DNA of 64,000 bases from Jiangella gansuensis DSM 44835 (GCF_000515395.1 NZ_KI911782.1:4680070-4744069); one strand, 5' to 3'. Shown: positions 24,843 through 33,283, counted from the stretch's first letter. A program made the numbers and translations. The notes: generated by a model not told the origin, from the letters alone.

Positions 24843-26063
24843 ATGACCGCCGGACCCGAGCTGACCCTGGATCAGCTCGCCGGCGACGCCGCGGTGGAGC
24901 GCCTCTACCGGCAGGTTTTCGCGGTCTTGGCGCGCGAGTCCGGCGCCATGATCTCCGACGTCGAACTGCTCGACGTCGACGAGGCCATCCTCGACGCGTT
25001 CGCCGACGCCGGGCGTGAAGGGCTCACCGTCGACCAGGCGGTCGCTGCCTGCCGGCCCATCGACCCGGGCCTGGTGCACCGCCGGTTCGAGGTGCTGCGC
25101 GACTACGGCGCCATCAGCAAGGTGGTCGACCGCCCCAACGAGCGCTACCACCGGGCGGCCTTCGCGCCGTACGTCATGTTGCTGTTCCTGCGCCGGATGG
25201 CGGCGCAGGGCGGTCAGGCCGAACTGCACCAGCTGCTGACGCTCGAGCATGTGGGCGTCACGGCGTCCGACGCGAGCCCCGAGACCGGCCGTACCTCGAT
25301 CAACCGGCTGACCAGGATCTTCCGCCACCTGGGCAATGAGTTGGCCATCCTCGCCGCCGGCAGCACCGCCGAGCAGCTCGGCGATCACGCACAGCTGCTC
25401 TGGGGCAACAAGAACCTCATCGGCCAGGCCGAGGACGTCCACGCCGTCGTGCTGGAGCGCTGGCCGGAACTCGACCGCGAGTGCGCCGCGCTGCGGGTGG
25501 CGCTGGCCGCCTATGGCGATGCGGTGGAGAAGGCCGCCGGCCGGCTGATCGAGCGGGCCGGCACCACCCGGGCGCTCGGTTTGCTGTCGGTGGAGTCGTG
25601 GTTGAGCTTCGCCCGGACGGCATCCGAGCACGACCTCGCCGGGGTGCTCGACAGCTTCGTCTTCGACGCGCCCGCGCCGTGGTTCTCACCGACGCTGCTG
25701 ACCGAGGCGGTCGAGGCCGGCCGCAGCGCCGGAACCGTCCGGCAGCCGCCGCCCCGGCCGGAGTCCAGCGCACCGGCACCGGAACGCGACATCGTCCCGG
25801 CCGACGACGCCGCCCGCCTGCGCGACACCGCCGAGCGGCTGCTGAGTGGCGCCGACGCCGTCGACGTCGCGAGCGCGCTCGACGACACCGACGACTGGCT
25901 GGCCGCCCGGCGGCTGCTGGCCGAGCTGACCGCGATCCACCACCACCCCGACCTCGAGTACGAGCTGACCTGGTCCGACGGCCTGCGCATCGATGTCGAC
26001 GGCAGCCCGTCGTGGGTGTCGGACGGGACGTTCCGCAGGACGAGCGCCGAGGACGCCGCCTGA
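24843..26063 (+). CDS. Kleisin/MukF/JetA-like winged-helix protein
   Basis: A 406-aa soluble protein, first gene of a four-gene operon ending in an SMC-like ATPase. Residues ~45-110 form a winged helix (VDQAVAACRPIDPGLVHRRF...LRDYGAISKV). A helical middle region (~110-280, with WGNKNLIGQAEDVHAVVLER) resembles the neck-binding coil of MukF/JetA. A Pro/Ala linker (PPPRPESSAPAPERD) leads to a second small domain at ~310-400. This N-domain, coil, linker, C-domain order is that of a kleisin. The next gene starts two bases after the stop. I infer the kleisin role from architecture and context, since direct similarity to named families cannot be tested here. Confidence 0.6.
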   Translation: MTAGPELTLDQLAGDAAVERLYRQVFAVLARESGAMISDVELLDVDEAILDAFADAGREGLTVDQAVAACRPIDPGLVHRRFEVLRDYGAISKVVDRPNERYHRAAFAPYVMLLFLRRMAAQGGQAELHQLLTLEHVGVTASDASPETGRTSINRLTRIFRHLGNELAILAAGSTAEQLGDHAQLLWGNKNLIGQAEDVHAVVLERWPELDRECAALRVALAAYGDAVEKAAGRLIERAGTTRALGLLSVESWLSFARTASEHDLAGVLDSFVFDAPAPWFSPTLLTEAVEAGRSAGTVRQPPPRPESSAPAPERDIVPADDAARLRDTAERLLSGADAVDVASALDDTDDWLAARRLLAELTAIHHHPDLEYELTWSDGLRIDVDGSPSWVSDGTFRRTSAEDAA

Positions 26064-26064
26064 C

Positions 26065-26628
26065 ATGACCGACGACGACACCGCCCTCTGGTGGGCGCGG
26101 CACCGCGCGGGCGGACCGCAGCGGGTCGCCCCCACCAGCGCCTACCCGGCCGGCATGACCCGGCTGGTCGAACCGGACGCCGAGGCCGTGTGGCTGCTGC
26201 CCGAGCTGCCCGCCGGCGCCCGGCCGGACGTCCTGGACGAGTTGGGCCTGCCGGGCGTCGCCGTCGACCAGCCAAATGACACCGCGCGGGTCCTCGCCGC
26301 CTGCCTGCGCTGCTGCTGGACCGAGCCCACCGGCCCGGTCTGGCCAGCCGCGCCGGCGCCCTTCGAGCAGGTCGTCGCGGTGTTCCGGGCAGCCACCGGC
26401 AGCCGCGACGAGCGCGCGCTACACGCGGCGGCCATGGGCGGGGTGCGGCGCCTCGCCGGCTCCGGGTGGGTCCTGTTCGACGAGGAGACGCGCACCGTCC
26501 GGCTCGGCCCGCGGGTGGCCGCGTGGAGTGCCGCCGAGCTGAGCACGCTGCGCGAACTGTGGCGCTCCCTGCCGCTGCCCAGCCCGCCCGGCGATGCAGC
26601 CGCCCGCCCGCCGGAGGACGTCGCGTGA
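26065..26628 (+). CDS. Small winged-helix (KITE-like) protein, SMC operon
   Basis: A 187-aa protein of no recognised family. The N-terminal half is Trp/Pro-rich (ALWWARHRAGGPQR; VWLLPELPAG). The second half contains a likely winged helix (AAMGGVRRLAGSGWVLFDEETRTVRLGPRV) followed by a helix and a Pro-rich tail. It is wedged between the kleisin-like gene (one-base gap) and the next gene (GTGA overlap). Two consecutive small winged-helix genes before an SMC gene recall the paired KITE subunits Nse1/Nse3 or ScpB dimers. This is inference. Confidence 0.55.
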   Translation: MTDDDTALWWARHRAGGPQRVAPTSAYPAGMTRLVEPDAEAVWLLPELPAGARPDVLDELGLPGVAVDQPNDTARVLAACLRCCWTEPTGPVWPAAPAPFEQVVAVFRAATGSRDERALHAAAMGGVRRLAGSGWVLFDEETRTVRLGPRVAAWSAAELSTLRELWRSLPLPSPPGDAAARPPEDVA

Positions 26629-27299
26629 GCAGCACCGTCTTCGATGCCGCCCTGGCCGAGCTGGGCGAACGCAACCGCGACGAGGTCCTCGCGGCGTTCG
26701 CCGCGCTCGAGCACGGCCGCGAGCCGGTCGCGGAGGCGCAATTGGTGGCGCTGCGCGATGCCACCGTCCGCCGCGACCTGCAACGGCTGCTGGCCCGGGT
26801 GGGCCGCACCCTGGTCCGGGTGGGCAGCACGCACTGGACCACCGGGTTCCGCGACGACATCACCGCCGCGCTGGCCGCTGAGGGCACGACCGCCCAGTCG
26901 TCGATGGACCGGGCGGTACTCGTGCTGGTTCTCATCCACTCGGTCGCGATCCCCCGTAGTCAGGGGCTCATCGGCGGCGACTCGTGGACGTCCGGTCACC
27001 CGACGTCCGTCGACGAGCTGACCCGCTACGCCCAGCTGCCGCGCGGCGAGATCCGCCCGGCGCTGCAACGGCTGCGTGCGGCCGGGCTGGTGCAGATCGC
27101 GCCGGCCCGCGGGCGAACCACCGCCGACGCCGGGCCCGCGTACCTGCCCGGTCCGGCGCTGCACCGGCTCACCAAGGCCGCCCGCGAGCGGCTGGAGCAC
27201 GAGCTGATCCTGGCGGCCGCGCCGGACAGCCCGCTCGCCGCGGCCATCCGGGCCCGCCGTCCCGGCCGGCCCACCGCTGAAGGGAGTGACGACACGTGA
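26625..27299 (+). CDS. MukE/JetB/KITE-like winged-helix protein
   Basis: A 224-aa protein. The C-terminal half has a clear winged helix (SVDELTRYAQLPRGEIRPALQRLRAAGLVQIAP). The N-terminal half is helical with a first candidate wing around LLARVGRTLVRVGSTHW. The GTG start overlaps the previous stop, and its own stop overlaps the ATPase start (GTGA-type junction), so all four operon genes are translationally coupled. Size, fold and position fit the MukE/MksE/JetB subunit that bridges kleisin and SMC heads. Confidence 0.6.
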   Translation: MSSTVFDAALAELGERNRDEVLAAFAALEHGREPVAEAQLVALRDATVRRDLQRLLARVGRTLVRVGSTHWTTGFRDDITAALAAEGTTAQSSMDRAVLVLVLIHSVAIPRSQGLIGGDSWTSGHPTSVDELTRYAQLPRGEIRPALQRLRAAGLVQIAPARGRTTADAGPAYLPGPALHRLTKAARERLEHELILAAAPDSPLAAAIRARRPGRPTAEGSDDT

Positions 27300-30200
27300 G
27301 CCCAGTCTCGGGCGGCGCCTTCGACATAGTCGGCGAGCGGGTGCTCGTCGGCGTCCAGGTGGTCGACATCTCCCGGCTGTCTACGCACCCGGTGCCGATG
27401 ATCGGCCAGGGCCTGGTCACCGTCGCCGGGCAGGGGCCGAAGGACTCCAACGGCGCCGGCAAGTCGTCGTTCATCGCGGCGTTGAGCCTGCTGCACGCCG
27501 ACGAGCAGTGGAAGCTCACCAGCGGTGCGGCCGGCGCGGCTGAGCTGCTGTTCACGGCCGAACTGGCGGCTCAGGAAGGCCGCTGGTCCAACGTCGACCG
27601 CGGTTACGTCATCGGTGTCTTCGCGCCCCCGGGCACGGCCGACGTCACCATGCTGACCAGCAACACGCTGACCGTCTGGCTACGCATCAACCGCAAGGCG
27701 CCGTACATCGACGTGCGCTGGACCGACGGGCTGCACGTCCCGCACGGCGCCACCGAAGCGGAGCGGGCGGCCGGAGTCGACGCGATGTGGCAGGCGCTGC
27801 CGCGCAGCAACGGCCGCACCGACGTCCACGCCGGCCAGCTGTCGCGGGTCTTGTTCGGGCAGCACGCGCGCTGCGTGTCGTTCCTGTCGACGTCGGTACG
27901 CTCCAGTCAGACGGCGAACCTGCTGGCCCAGCCGCTGAACGACCTGCCGCCGCACCGCATCTTCGACGCCCTCGCCACACTCACGGGCCTCGACCGCGAG
28001 CTGGAGCACGAGCAGGTGCTGCGCACCGCCGAGCACCGGCACCGCAGCGACGTCCTCGACGCCGAGCGGGACCTCGCGACCTGGGAGAGCGAGATGGCGG
28101 TCGTCGAGGCCGGCATCGCTCGCCGGCTCGCGGCCCGGGATCTCCTCGACGACGCCCGCACGGCCTGGCGCGCCCGCTGCGCCCGGCATCTGCTGGACGG
28201 CGTCGAGCAGTCAGAGCACATCCGGCGCACGCTGGCCGAGCTCGACGAGCGCGAAGCGGAGCTGCGCGGCGAGATCGAGGCGGTCGAGGAGCGGTTGTCG
28301 GCGCTCACCGACGACGACGAGTCCGCCCGCCGCTTCGAGGCCGCACAGCGCCGCCGCAACGAGCTGATCGCCCGTGACCGCGAGTTGGAGGCGACCCACC
28401 TCGCGGCCACCCAGCAGGTCGAGCGGCTCAGCGAGACTCTCAGGTCGCTGACCGAGGAGGCGCAGGCCGCCGACGGCCGCACTCCGCCGGTCGCCGCCGA
28501 GGAACGGGAGCAGGCCCGCACAGTGCTCGAGGAGGCCCTCGGCGCCCAGGCGGTGGCCCGGGCCGCCGCCGGCGACGCCCGCCGCCGGCTTGCCGCGACG
28601 GAGTCCGGTGACGACGTCGCGGCCGAGCAGGTCGGGCTGCTGCGAACCGCCGGTGTCGAGGCGACCGCCCTGGTCGACGTCGTCGAGATCGACCCGGCGG
28701 AGCGCGACGTGTGGGAGCCGCGGCTGGCGCCCTACCGCGAGGCCGTGGTGGTCTCGCGGGACGACGGCGCCCGCGCGGCCGCCGCGCTGACCGGCCTGCC
28801 CGGCTCGCTGCTGGTGCTGGCCGACGCCGGCCGTGACCTGTCCGCGTTCCTCGCCGCGCTGGCCGACCGCGCGGGCGAGCCTGCCGCCGTCGTCGACGGG
28901 ACAGCGACCACGGACGAGGCCGGGCCGGCCGCCGTCGTCGATGCGGCCGCCGGTGTGATCGCCGTCGGCGGGTTCGCCGACCCGATCACCGGGCAGCCGG
29001 CGCGGGTGGCCGCCGCGACCGCTGACCTCGAGGCCGCTTCCGCCGCCCTGGAGGAAGCCGGCGCCGCCGTCGACCAGGCCCGCGGCGCCGTCGCCCGGGC
29101 GGAGGCGCGGGCCCGCGCCGCCGACGCCGCCGAGCGGGCCGACGCCGTCCAGAAGGAGATCGGCGAGCTGCGCGAGGCCAACATCGAGCGGCAGGACCGC
29201 CGCGACGCGCTGGTCCCGGAACTCGCCGAGGCCGAGGCCGCATACGCCCGCGAGCTCGGCGTCCACAACTCCCGCGAGGAGCGCGTGAACAGCCTGCGCG
29301 ACACCCGCAAGCGGCTGACGCAGACCCTCACCGAGCACGAATCGCGGCGCCTGGAGCTGATCTCCGAGCGCGACGGTCTCGGCCTGCTCGACCGCGAGAA
29401 GGCGTGGGGCGACTCCCCCGACGCCGCCCGCCGGCATCTGCTCGAACTCGACCAGGATGTCCAGGGCCGCACCACCGCGGAGTGGGACGAGGCAGCCTGC
29501 CGGCTGACCAACGAGGTGGCCATCAGGTGCTTCCCGCCCGGTACCCCGGCGGAGGAGATGACGGCCGAGCTTCGCGAGCTGCTGGTCACGCAGAACTGGG
29601 TCGGCGGCAGCCTCGAAGCACGAGCCGCCCTGGTCGCGCCGCTGCAGCGCGCCCTCGACACCCATCTCGAAGACACCGAGGAACACGACCAGCACCAGCT
29701 CACGCAGATCACCGAGCAGCGTGCCCGGCGCACCTCCGACCTCGCGGCCGCCCGGCTCGGGCACAGCGAGGCCGAGCAGACCGCCCGAGCCCACCGCACC
29801 TCACTCGCGTCGGGCATCAAGGCGATGCTGAAGAAGGTCGCGGCCGAGTTCGACCGCCTGGACCAGGAGTACGGCGGGTACGGCGCGGGGCTCGACTTCC
29901 CCGAACCGGAGCCGCCGTCGGAGCCGGACAAGCCGTGGCGCTGGACCGTCAGCCCCAAGTGGCGGCGCGCCGAGGGGCAGCGGATGTCCGCCTACACGCT
30001 GCGCAGCAACACCGCACAGATGGACGAGAAGGCCGTCAAACTGGTGTGCGCCGCCGCCCTGGCGCGGGGCGCGGACCGGCCGCTGCTGCTCATTCTCGAC
30101 GAACTCGGGCGCAACCTCGGCAAGCAGCACCGCCGCGAAGCCGTCGCGCTGTTCGAGCGGATCGGCAACGACCACAACATCACCGTCGTCGGAGCACTGC

Positions 30201-30400
30201 AGGACGACATGGAGCGCTACGCCATCGAGGCGTCCGGGCTGTACATCAAGCTACGCCGGCGCTCGGACACCATGGCGTACAACGAAGAACCGGTTGTGGT
30301 CGGCAACGAAGCCAACAGCGACCGGGTCGAGCTGCTGCGCTCCTGGATGTCCTCCTACCGGCCCGGCACCCTCGACGTCGAGTCCGAAGGCGCCGCCTGA
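27296..30400 (+). CDS. SMC-like coiled-coil ATPase (MukB/JetC-like)
   Basis: A 1034-aa protein with split ABC-type head halves. Walker A near residues 50-58 reads DSNGAGKSS (Asp where the first Gly usually stands). After ~230 residues come long Arg/Glu-rich coiled coils (~230-440 and ~580-700), separated by a globular hinge-like section (~445-570). The C-terminal head has SAYTLRSNTAQMDEKAVKLV in the signature position, Walker B LLLILDELGRNLGKQHR and a switch segment NITVVGALQDDME. This is SMC/Rad50/MukB architecture in a shorter form. With the three preceding genes it should form a DNA-entrapping complex. Chromosome organisation, repair or plasmid/phage defence are all possible, and no nuclease subunit (JetD/MksG) follows. 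Confidence 0.75.
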   Translation: MSPVSGGAFDIVGERVLVGVQVVDISRLSTHPVPMIGQGLVTVAGQGPKDSNGAGKSSFIAALSLLHADEQWKLTSGAAGAAELLFTAELAAQEGRWSNVDRGYVIGVFAPPGTADVTMLTSNTLTVWLRINRKAPYIDVRWTDGLHVPHGATEAERAAGVDAMWQALPRSNGRTDVHAGQLSRVLFGQHARCVSFLSTSVRSSQTANLLAQPLNDLPPHRIFDALATLTGLDRELEHEQVLRTAEHRHRSDVLDAERDLATWESEMAVVEAGIARRLAARDLLDDARTAWRARCARHLLDGVEQSEHIRRTLAELDEREAELRGEIEAVEERLSALTDDDESARRFEAAQRRRNELIARDRELEATHLAATQQVERLSETLRSLTEEAQAADGRTPPVAAEEREQARTVLEEALGAQAVARAAAGDARRRLAATESGDDVAAEQVGLLRTAGVEATALVDVVEIDPAERDVWEPRLAPYREAVVVSRDDGARAAAALTGLPGSLLVLADAGRDLSAFLAALADRAGEPAAVVDGTATTDEAGPAAVVDAAAGVIAVGGFADPITGQPARVAAATADLEAASAALEEAGAAVDQARGAVARAEARARAADAAERADAVQKEIGELREANIERQDRRDALVPELAEAEAAYARELGVHNSREERVNSLRDTRKRLTQTLTEHESRRLELISERDGLGLLDREKAWGDSPDAARRHLLELDQDVQGRTTAEWDEAACRLTNEVAIRCFPPGTPAEEMTAELRELLVTQNWVGGSLEARAALVAPLQRALDTHLEDTEEHDQHQLTQITEQRARRTSDLAAARLGHSEAEQTARAHRTSLASGIKAMLKKVAAEFDRLDQEYGGYGAGLDFPEPEPPSEPDKPWRWTVSPKWRRAEGQRMSAYTLRSNTAQMDEKAVKLVCAAALARGADRPLLLILDELGRNLGKQHRREAVALFERIGNDHNITVVGALQDDMERYAIEASGLYIKLRRRSDTMAYNEEPVVVGNEANSDRVELLRSWMSSYRPGTLDVESEGAA

Positions 30401-30411
30401 TCGGCGCGGCA

Positions 30412-30417
30412 TACGGT
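30412..30417 (+). promoter_or_regulatory. Leaderless -10 of CoA-binding protein gene
   Basis: TACGGT lies six bases before the GTG start, and no ribosome site is present. The gene is therefore probably transcribed apart from the SMC-like operon, which ends 23 bases upstream of its start. Confidence 0.45.
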
Positions 30418-30423
30418 GGACAC

Positions 30424-30855
30424 GTGACCACCCACCAGAACGACCCCGACACCGTCCGCCGGCTGCTCACCACGCCCGCCACCTGGGCCGTCGTCGGGCT
30501 GTCCGGCAACCGGGCCCGGCCTGCCTACGGCGTCTCGCAGTACGTCCGCGACGGCCTCGGCATGACCATCGTGCCGGTGAACCTGCGCGGCGAGGACGCG
30601 CTCGGCGTGACCGGCTACCGGCGGCTGGCCGACGTCCCCGCACCGGTCGCCGTCGTCGACTGCTTCGTGAACAGCCAACGCGTCGGCGAGGTCGTCGACG
30701 ACGCCATCGCGGAGAAGGACCGGCTCGGCATCACCGCCGTGTGGCTGCAGCTCGGGGTCATCGACGAAGCGGCGGCCGCGCGCGCAGCGGCCGCCGGCCT
30801 CGAGGTCGTCATGGACACCTGCCCGGCCATCGAAGGACCGCGCCTCGGCGTCTGA
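30424..30855 (+). CDS. CoA-binding (YccU-type) domain protein
   Basis: A 143-aa single-domain Rossmann protein. The family pattern is WAVVGLSGNRARPAYGVSQYV, then IVPVNLRGEDALG, VAVVDCFVNSQRVGEVVDDAI, ITAVWLQLGVIDEAAAARA and VVMDTCPAIEGPRLG. Such stand-alone domains bind CoA and are thought to respond to or protect CoA. The cellular role is poorly known. Convergent with the RIO kinase gene, three bases between the stops. Confidence 0.88.
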   Translation: MTTHQNDPDTVRRLLTTPATWAVVGLSGNRARPAYGVSQYVRDGLGMTIVPVNLRGEDALGVTGYRRLADVPAPVAVVDCFVNSQRVGEVVDDAIAEKDRLGITAVWLQLGVIDEAAAARAAAAGLEVVMDTCPAIEGPRLGV

Positions 30856-30858
30856 GCC

Positions 30859-31812
30859 TCAACCGCTGAGCCGTGCCTCGGCGGCGAGCAGCTCGCCGAG
30901 GTCGTCGACGCGGCCCGGGTGCAGGCCGCGGGCGGTGAACCACGCCCCGACGTTGCGCACGTCGCGGTCCAGGAACGAGCGCCCATGCGGGTTGCCGATC
31001 ACGTCCACGATCTGCGGCACGTCGATGATCACCAGCCGGCCGTCCTCGACCAGCAGGTTGTACGCGGACAGGTCGCCGTGCGCGTACCCGGCCAGCGCCA
31101 TCAACGACAGGTTGTGCACGAGCTGCTCCCACAGGTGGTCCAGCTCGTCCGGATCCGGGCGCAGCTGGGCCAACCGCGGCGCCGCCACGCCGTCGTCGCC
31201 GCCGATGAACTCCATGAGCAGCTCGGTGCCGAGGATCTGCACCGGATACGGCACCGCCACACCCGCGGACCAGAGCGCCGACAACGCGGCGAACTCGGCA
31301 TAGGCCCACTGACCGGCGATGGCGTCGCGACCGAACGCCGTCCGCTTCGCCATGGCACGGTTGATGCGCGACTCCTTGTCCCGCCGGCCCTCCAGGTAGC
31401 CGGCGTCCCGGTGGAACATGCGATGCTGCAGGTCCCGGTAGCGTTTGGCGGCCAGCAAGGTGGCCCGGTCGGTGTCGGGGACGGCGCGTTCCAGCAGGAA
31501 CACATCCGCTTCCTTCCCGGTCTTGAGCACCCCGAGCTCGGTGTCGACGGCGGCGAGCTCGGTGATCACCCAGTCGGGGTACGGCTGCGGACCGCGTTCG
31601 CCGGCGGCGGACTCGTCCCAGGTGGACCAGCGGTCGCCGGCGGGCGGACCGTCCGTCGTGGGGTCGTTGTCGCCTGCGACGGTGAGCCCGTACCGGACGG
31701 CGTACTCGGCGAACGCGTCGTCGAGGCTGCGCTCGGCGATGTCAGCGCGCTCTTCACGGGTGTTGGCGCGCCCGCGCGGGCGCATCGGGGCGAAACTGTC
31801 GTTGTCGTGCAC
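30859..31812 (-). CDS. RIO-family serine protein kinase
   Basis: A 317-aa atypical protein kinase of the RIO1 type. Visible elements are the nucleotide loop LKTGKEADVFLL, the Lys of LLAAKRYRD, the catalytic block HGDLSAYNLL and the metal-binding IDVPQIVD. A low-complexity N-terminal ~80 residues (RGRANTREERADIAERS...) precedes the fold. The GTG start with AGGAG nine bases ahead was chosen; a longer frame exists but runs through the leader. Bacterial targets are unknown. The 5' leader contains a strong hairpin and a small upstream ORF (separate entries), which may regulate translation. Confidence 0.87.
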   Translation of the reverse strand: MHDNDSFAPMRPRGRANTREERADIAERSLDDAFAEYAVRYGLTVAGDNDPTTDGPPAGDRWSTWDESAAGERGPQPYPDWVITELAAVDTELGVLKTGKEADVFLLERAVPDTDRATLLAAKRYRDLQHRMFHRDAGYLEGRRDKESRINRAMAKRTAFGRDAIAGQWAYAEFAALSALWSAGVAVPYPVQILGTELLMEFIGGDDGVAAPRLAQLRPDPDELDHLWEQLVHNLSLMALAGYAHGDLSAYNLLVEDGRLVIIDVPQIVDVIGNPHGRSFLDRDVRNVGAWFTARGLHPGRVDDLGELLAAEARLSG

Positions 31813-31861
31813 TGCGGTGATCTCCTGACGAGGGAGGTTCCCACCGGGGTGCGCGAGCGAC

Positions 31862-31954
31862 TCAGCGTTTGCGCCAGCGCCGGGCGGCGGGAACGGCGAG
31901 GTGAGGGGCATCTGGCGCGCAGACGACGGCGCGCCGCCACTGGATGGCAGCCAT
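31862..31954 (-). CDS. 30-aa upstream ORF in RIO kinase leader
   Basis: A 31-codon frame beginning ATG GCT GCC with AGGGAGG eight bases upstream encodes MAAIQWRRAVVCAPDAPHLA and ten further, basic residues ending WRKR. The ribosome site is better than that of the kinase gene, whose start lies about 50 bases downstream. It may be a translated regulatory uORF or a small basic protein. The family is unknown. Confidence 0.45.
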   Translation of the reverse strand: MAAIQWRRAVVCAPDAPHLAVPAARRWRKR

Positions 31955-32003
31955 CGGACACGCCTCCCTTCACATCGCCAGCGACTCCGCTGGCCTTCCG
32001 ACA

Positions 32004-32034
32004 CGGTGCTGCGGGTAACCCAACCGCAGCACCG
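32004..32034 (-). promoter_or_regulatory. 11-bp-stem hairpin in RIO kinase 5' region
   Basis: CGGTGCTGCGG and CCGCAGCACCG pair perfectly around a nine-base loop containing GGGTTAC. On the minus strand a GATAAAAAG stretch (possible -10) lies just upstream, so the hairpin would sit near the 5' end of the kinase mRNA. Alternatively it terminates the upstream gene. Confidence 0.5.
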
Positions 32035-32109
32035 GCTCCCCCGCAACCGCTTTTTATCCGGCCCCTGCTCCTCCATCCGCGCAGGATGTGCTCGGCGGGC
32101 GGACGAGTC

Positions 32110-33177
32110 TCAGCGGTCCCAGCCGGCAGGCAGGATCACCATGCTCGCTCCAGGCGACGGCCAGTCCGCCGGCACCGGCTCCACCGGCCCGGTGCCCGGG
32201 ACATGCTTCCACCAGCGCACCGGTCGCTCGCGTGGTGGGTTGTCACGCAGCACGGCCGCGAACCGCTCGGCCAGGTCGGCGCGGCGCCGCCAGGCCAGCT
32301 CCCACCCGTAGCGGACGACGTCCAGGCCGGCGCGCCGCAGCCGCCACTCGCGCTCACCTTGGCGTGCCACGATCTGCGAAGCATCCGGCCGGTTGTCGTA
32401 CTTCACCGCGCCGTCGGCCTCGAACACGACACCGTGGAACGGCCAGAGCCCGTCGACGCGGAACTCCGGGCCGTCCACCCCCACCCACGCGTTGCTGACC
32501 GGCATGGGCAGCCCGAACTGGATGCAGGTGAACCGGCCGAGGGTCTCGATCGGCGACTCCGCCAAAGGATCGGCGTGCTCGACCACCCACCGCGCTCGGT
32601 GCACTCGCGGCCACCGCGTCATGTGCTGGACCGCGTCTGCGAGGTCCTGCCGGAGCCGGACGGCGGCGTCAGCCATGGCGAGCGCTGCCGGAATCGGGCT
32701 GCCGCGGGCGACGTCGGCGACAGCCCAGGCCCGGCTGACAGCGTTCACTCCGTCCACACGTCGCGCATGACCGACCGGCAGCACGACGGCACGGACGTCA
32801 CCATGAGACGTGCGGCGCGGGCCCCGCCCGGCACTGACCGACCGCACCGCAGTCTGTCGCTCCGGCGGATGGCCGAGTACAGGTAGTTGCCAGATGACAG
32901 CGGCTGACCAGCCGGACAGAAACGTGGCCTTGCCGCAGTAAGCGCTGAATGCCCGTGCCCTGAGCCGGAACGACTCCCACGGGCTCGCATCCGCCTGAGC
33001 TGCCGTCGATGCATAGCAGCCGGGCAGCAGCCTAGTCATCAGCCCCGCCTCACAGAGCCGCCGGAGCCGACGTGGGTGCACCCCTGCGGCGGCCGCGGCG
33101 CGGACGTCCACAACGCCGTGCCCACGAGCGAGCGTCTCCGCGATGTCCGCAGGGATTCGGCGTAGGGGTCCTGGCAT
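32110..33177 (-). CDS. AbiEi-like N-domain / endonuclease-fold protein
   Basis: A ~355-aa protein. The first ~60 residues form a winged helix like that of type IV antitoxin AbiEi proteins (VVDVRAAAAAGVHPRRLRRL...GLMTRLLPGCYA). The C-terminal ~110 residues resemble a Vsr/DUF559 PD-(D/E)XK nuclease: SPIETLGRF, then FRVDGLWP, VVFEADGAVKYDN and WRLRRAGLDVVRYGWE supply the Glu/Asp/ExK pattern. No AbiEii nucleotidyltransferase toxin is adjacent, so this is an orphan. Many actinomycetes carry several such genes and their role is unknown. The start is uncertain: this ATG has no ribosome site, and a GTG-initiated form 30 codons longer is possible. Confidence 0.7.
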   Translation of the reverse strand: MPGPLRRIPADIAETLARGHGVVDVRAAAAAGVHPRRLRRLCEAGLMTRLLPGCYASTAAQADASPWESFRLRARAFSAYCGKATFLSGWSAAVIWQLPVLGHPPERQTAVRSVSAGRGPRRTSHGDVRAVVLPVGHARRVDGVNAVSRAWAVADVARGSPIPAALAMADAAVRLRQDLADAVQHMTRWPRVHRARWVVEHADPLAESPIETLGRFTCIQFGLPMPVSNAWVGVDGPEFRVDGLWPFHGVVFEADGAVKYDNRPDASQIVARQGEREWRLRRAGLDVVRYGWELAWRRRADLAERFAAVLRDNPPRERPVRWWKHVPGTGPVEPVPADWPSPGASMVILPAGWDR

Positions 33178-33283
33178 GCGAACAGCGTGCGATTCCCGGC
33201 GACCGGATGCCAGGTCGATTCCGCTGAATGTGGACGACGTCCGACCCGACCGGCCCGGTGTGGACAACGCCGTCGTCGCGCGC

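Noticed and set aside
23475-26063. Long plus-strand frame covering 862 codons across the ROK gene and the kleisin-like gene
   Set aside because: The first ~450 codons are antisense to the ROK regulator, whose domains are clear. Only the part from 24843 has plausible codon use and operon context.
27680-30175. Several long antisense frames under the SMC-like ATPase gene
   Set aside because: They arise from the high GC3 of the coding strand, lack ribosome sites and show low-complexity Arg/Gly/Ala composition.
24843-30400. Calling the SMC-like operon a Wadjet system outright
   Set aside because: No JetD/MksG topoisomerase-like nuclease follows, a second small winged-helix gene is present, and the Walker A differs. 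Only architectural similarity can be claimed.
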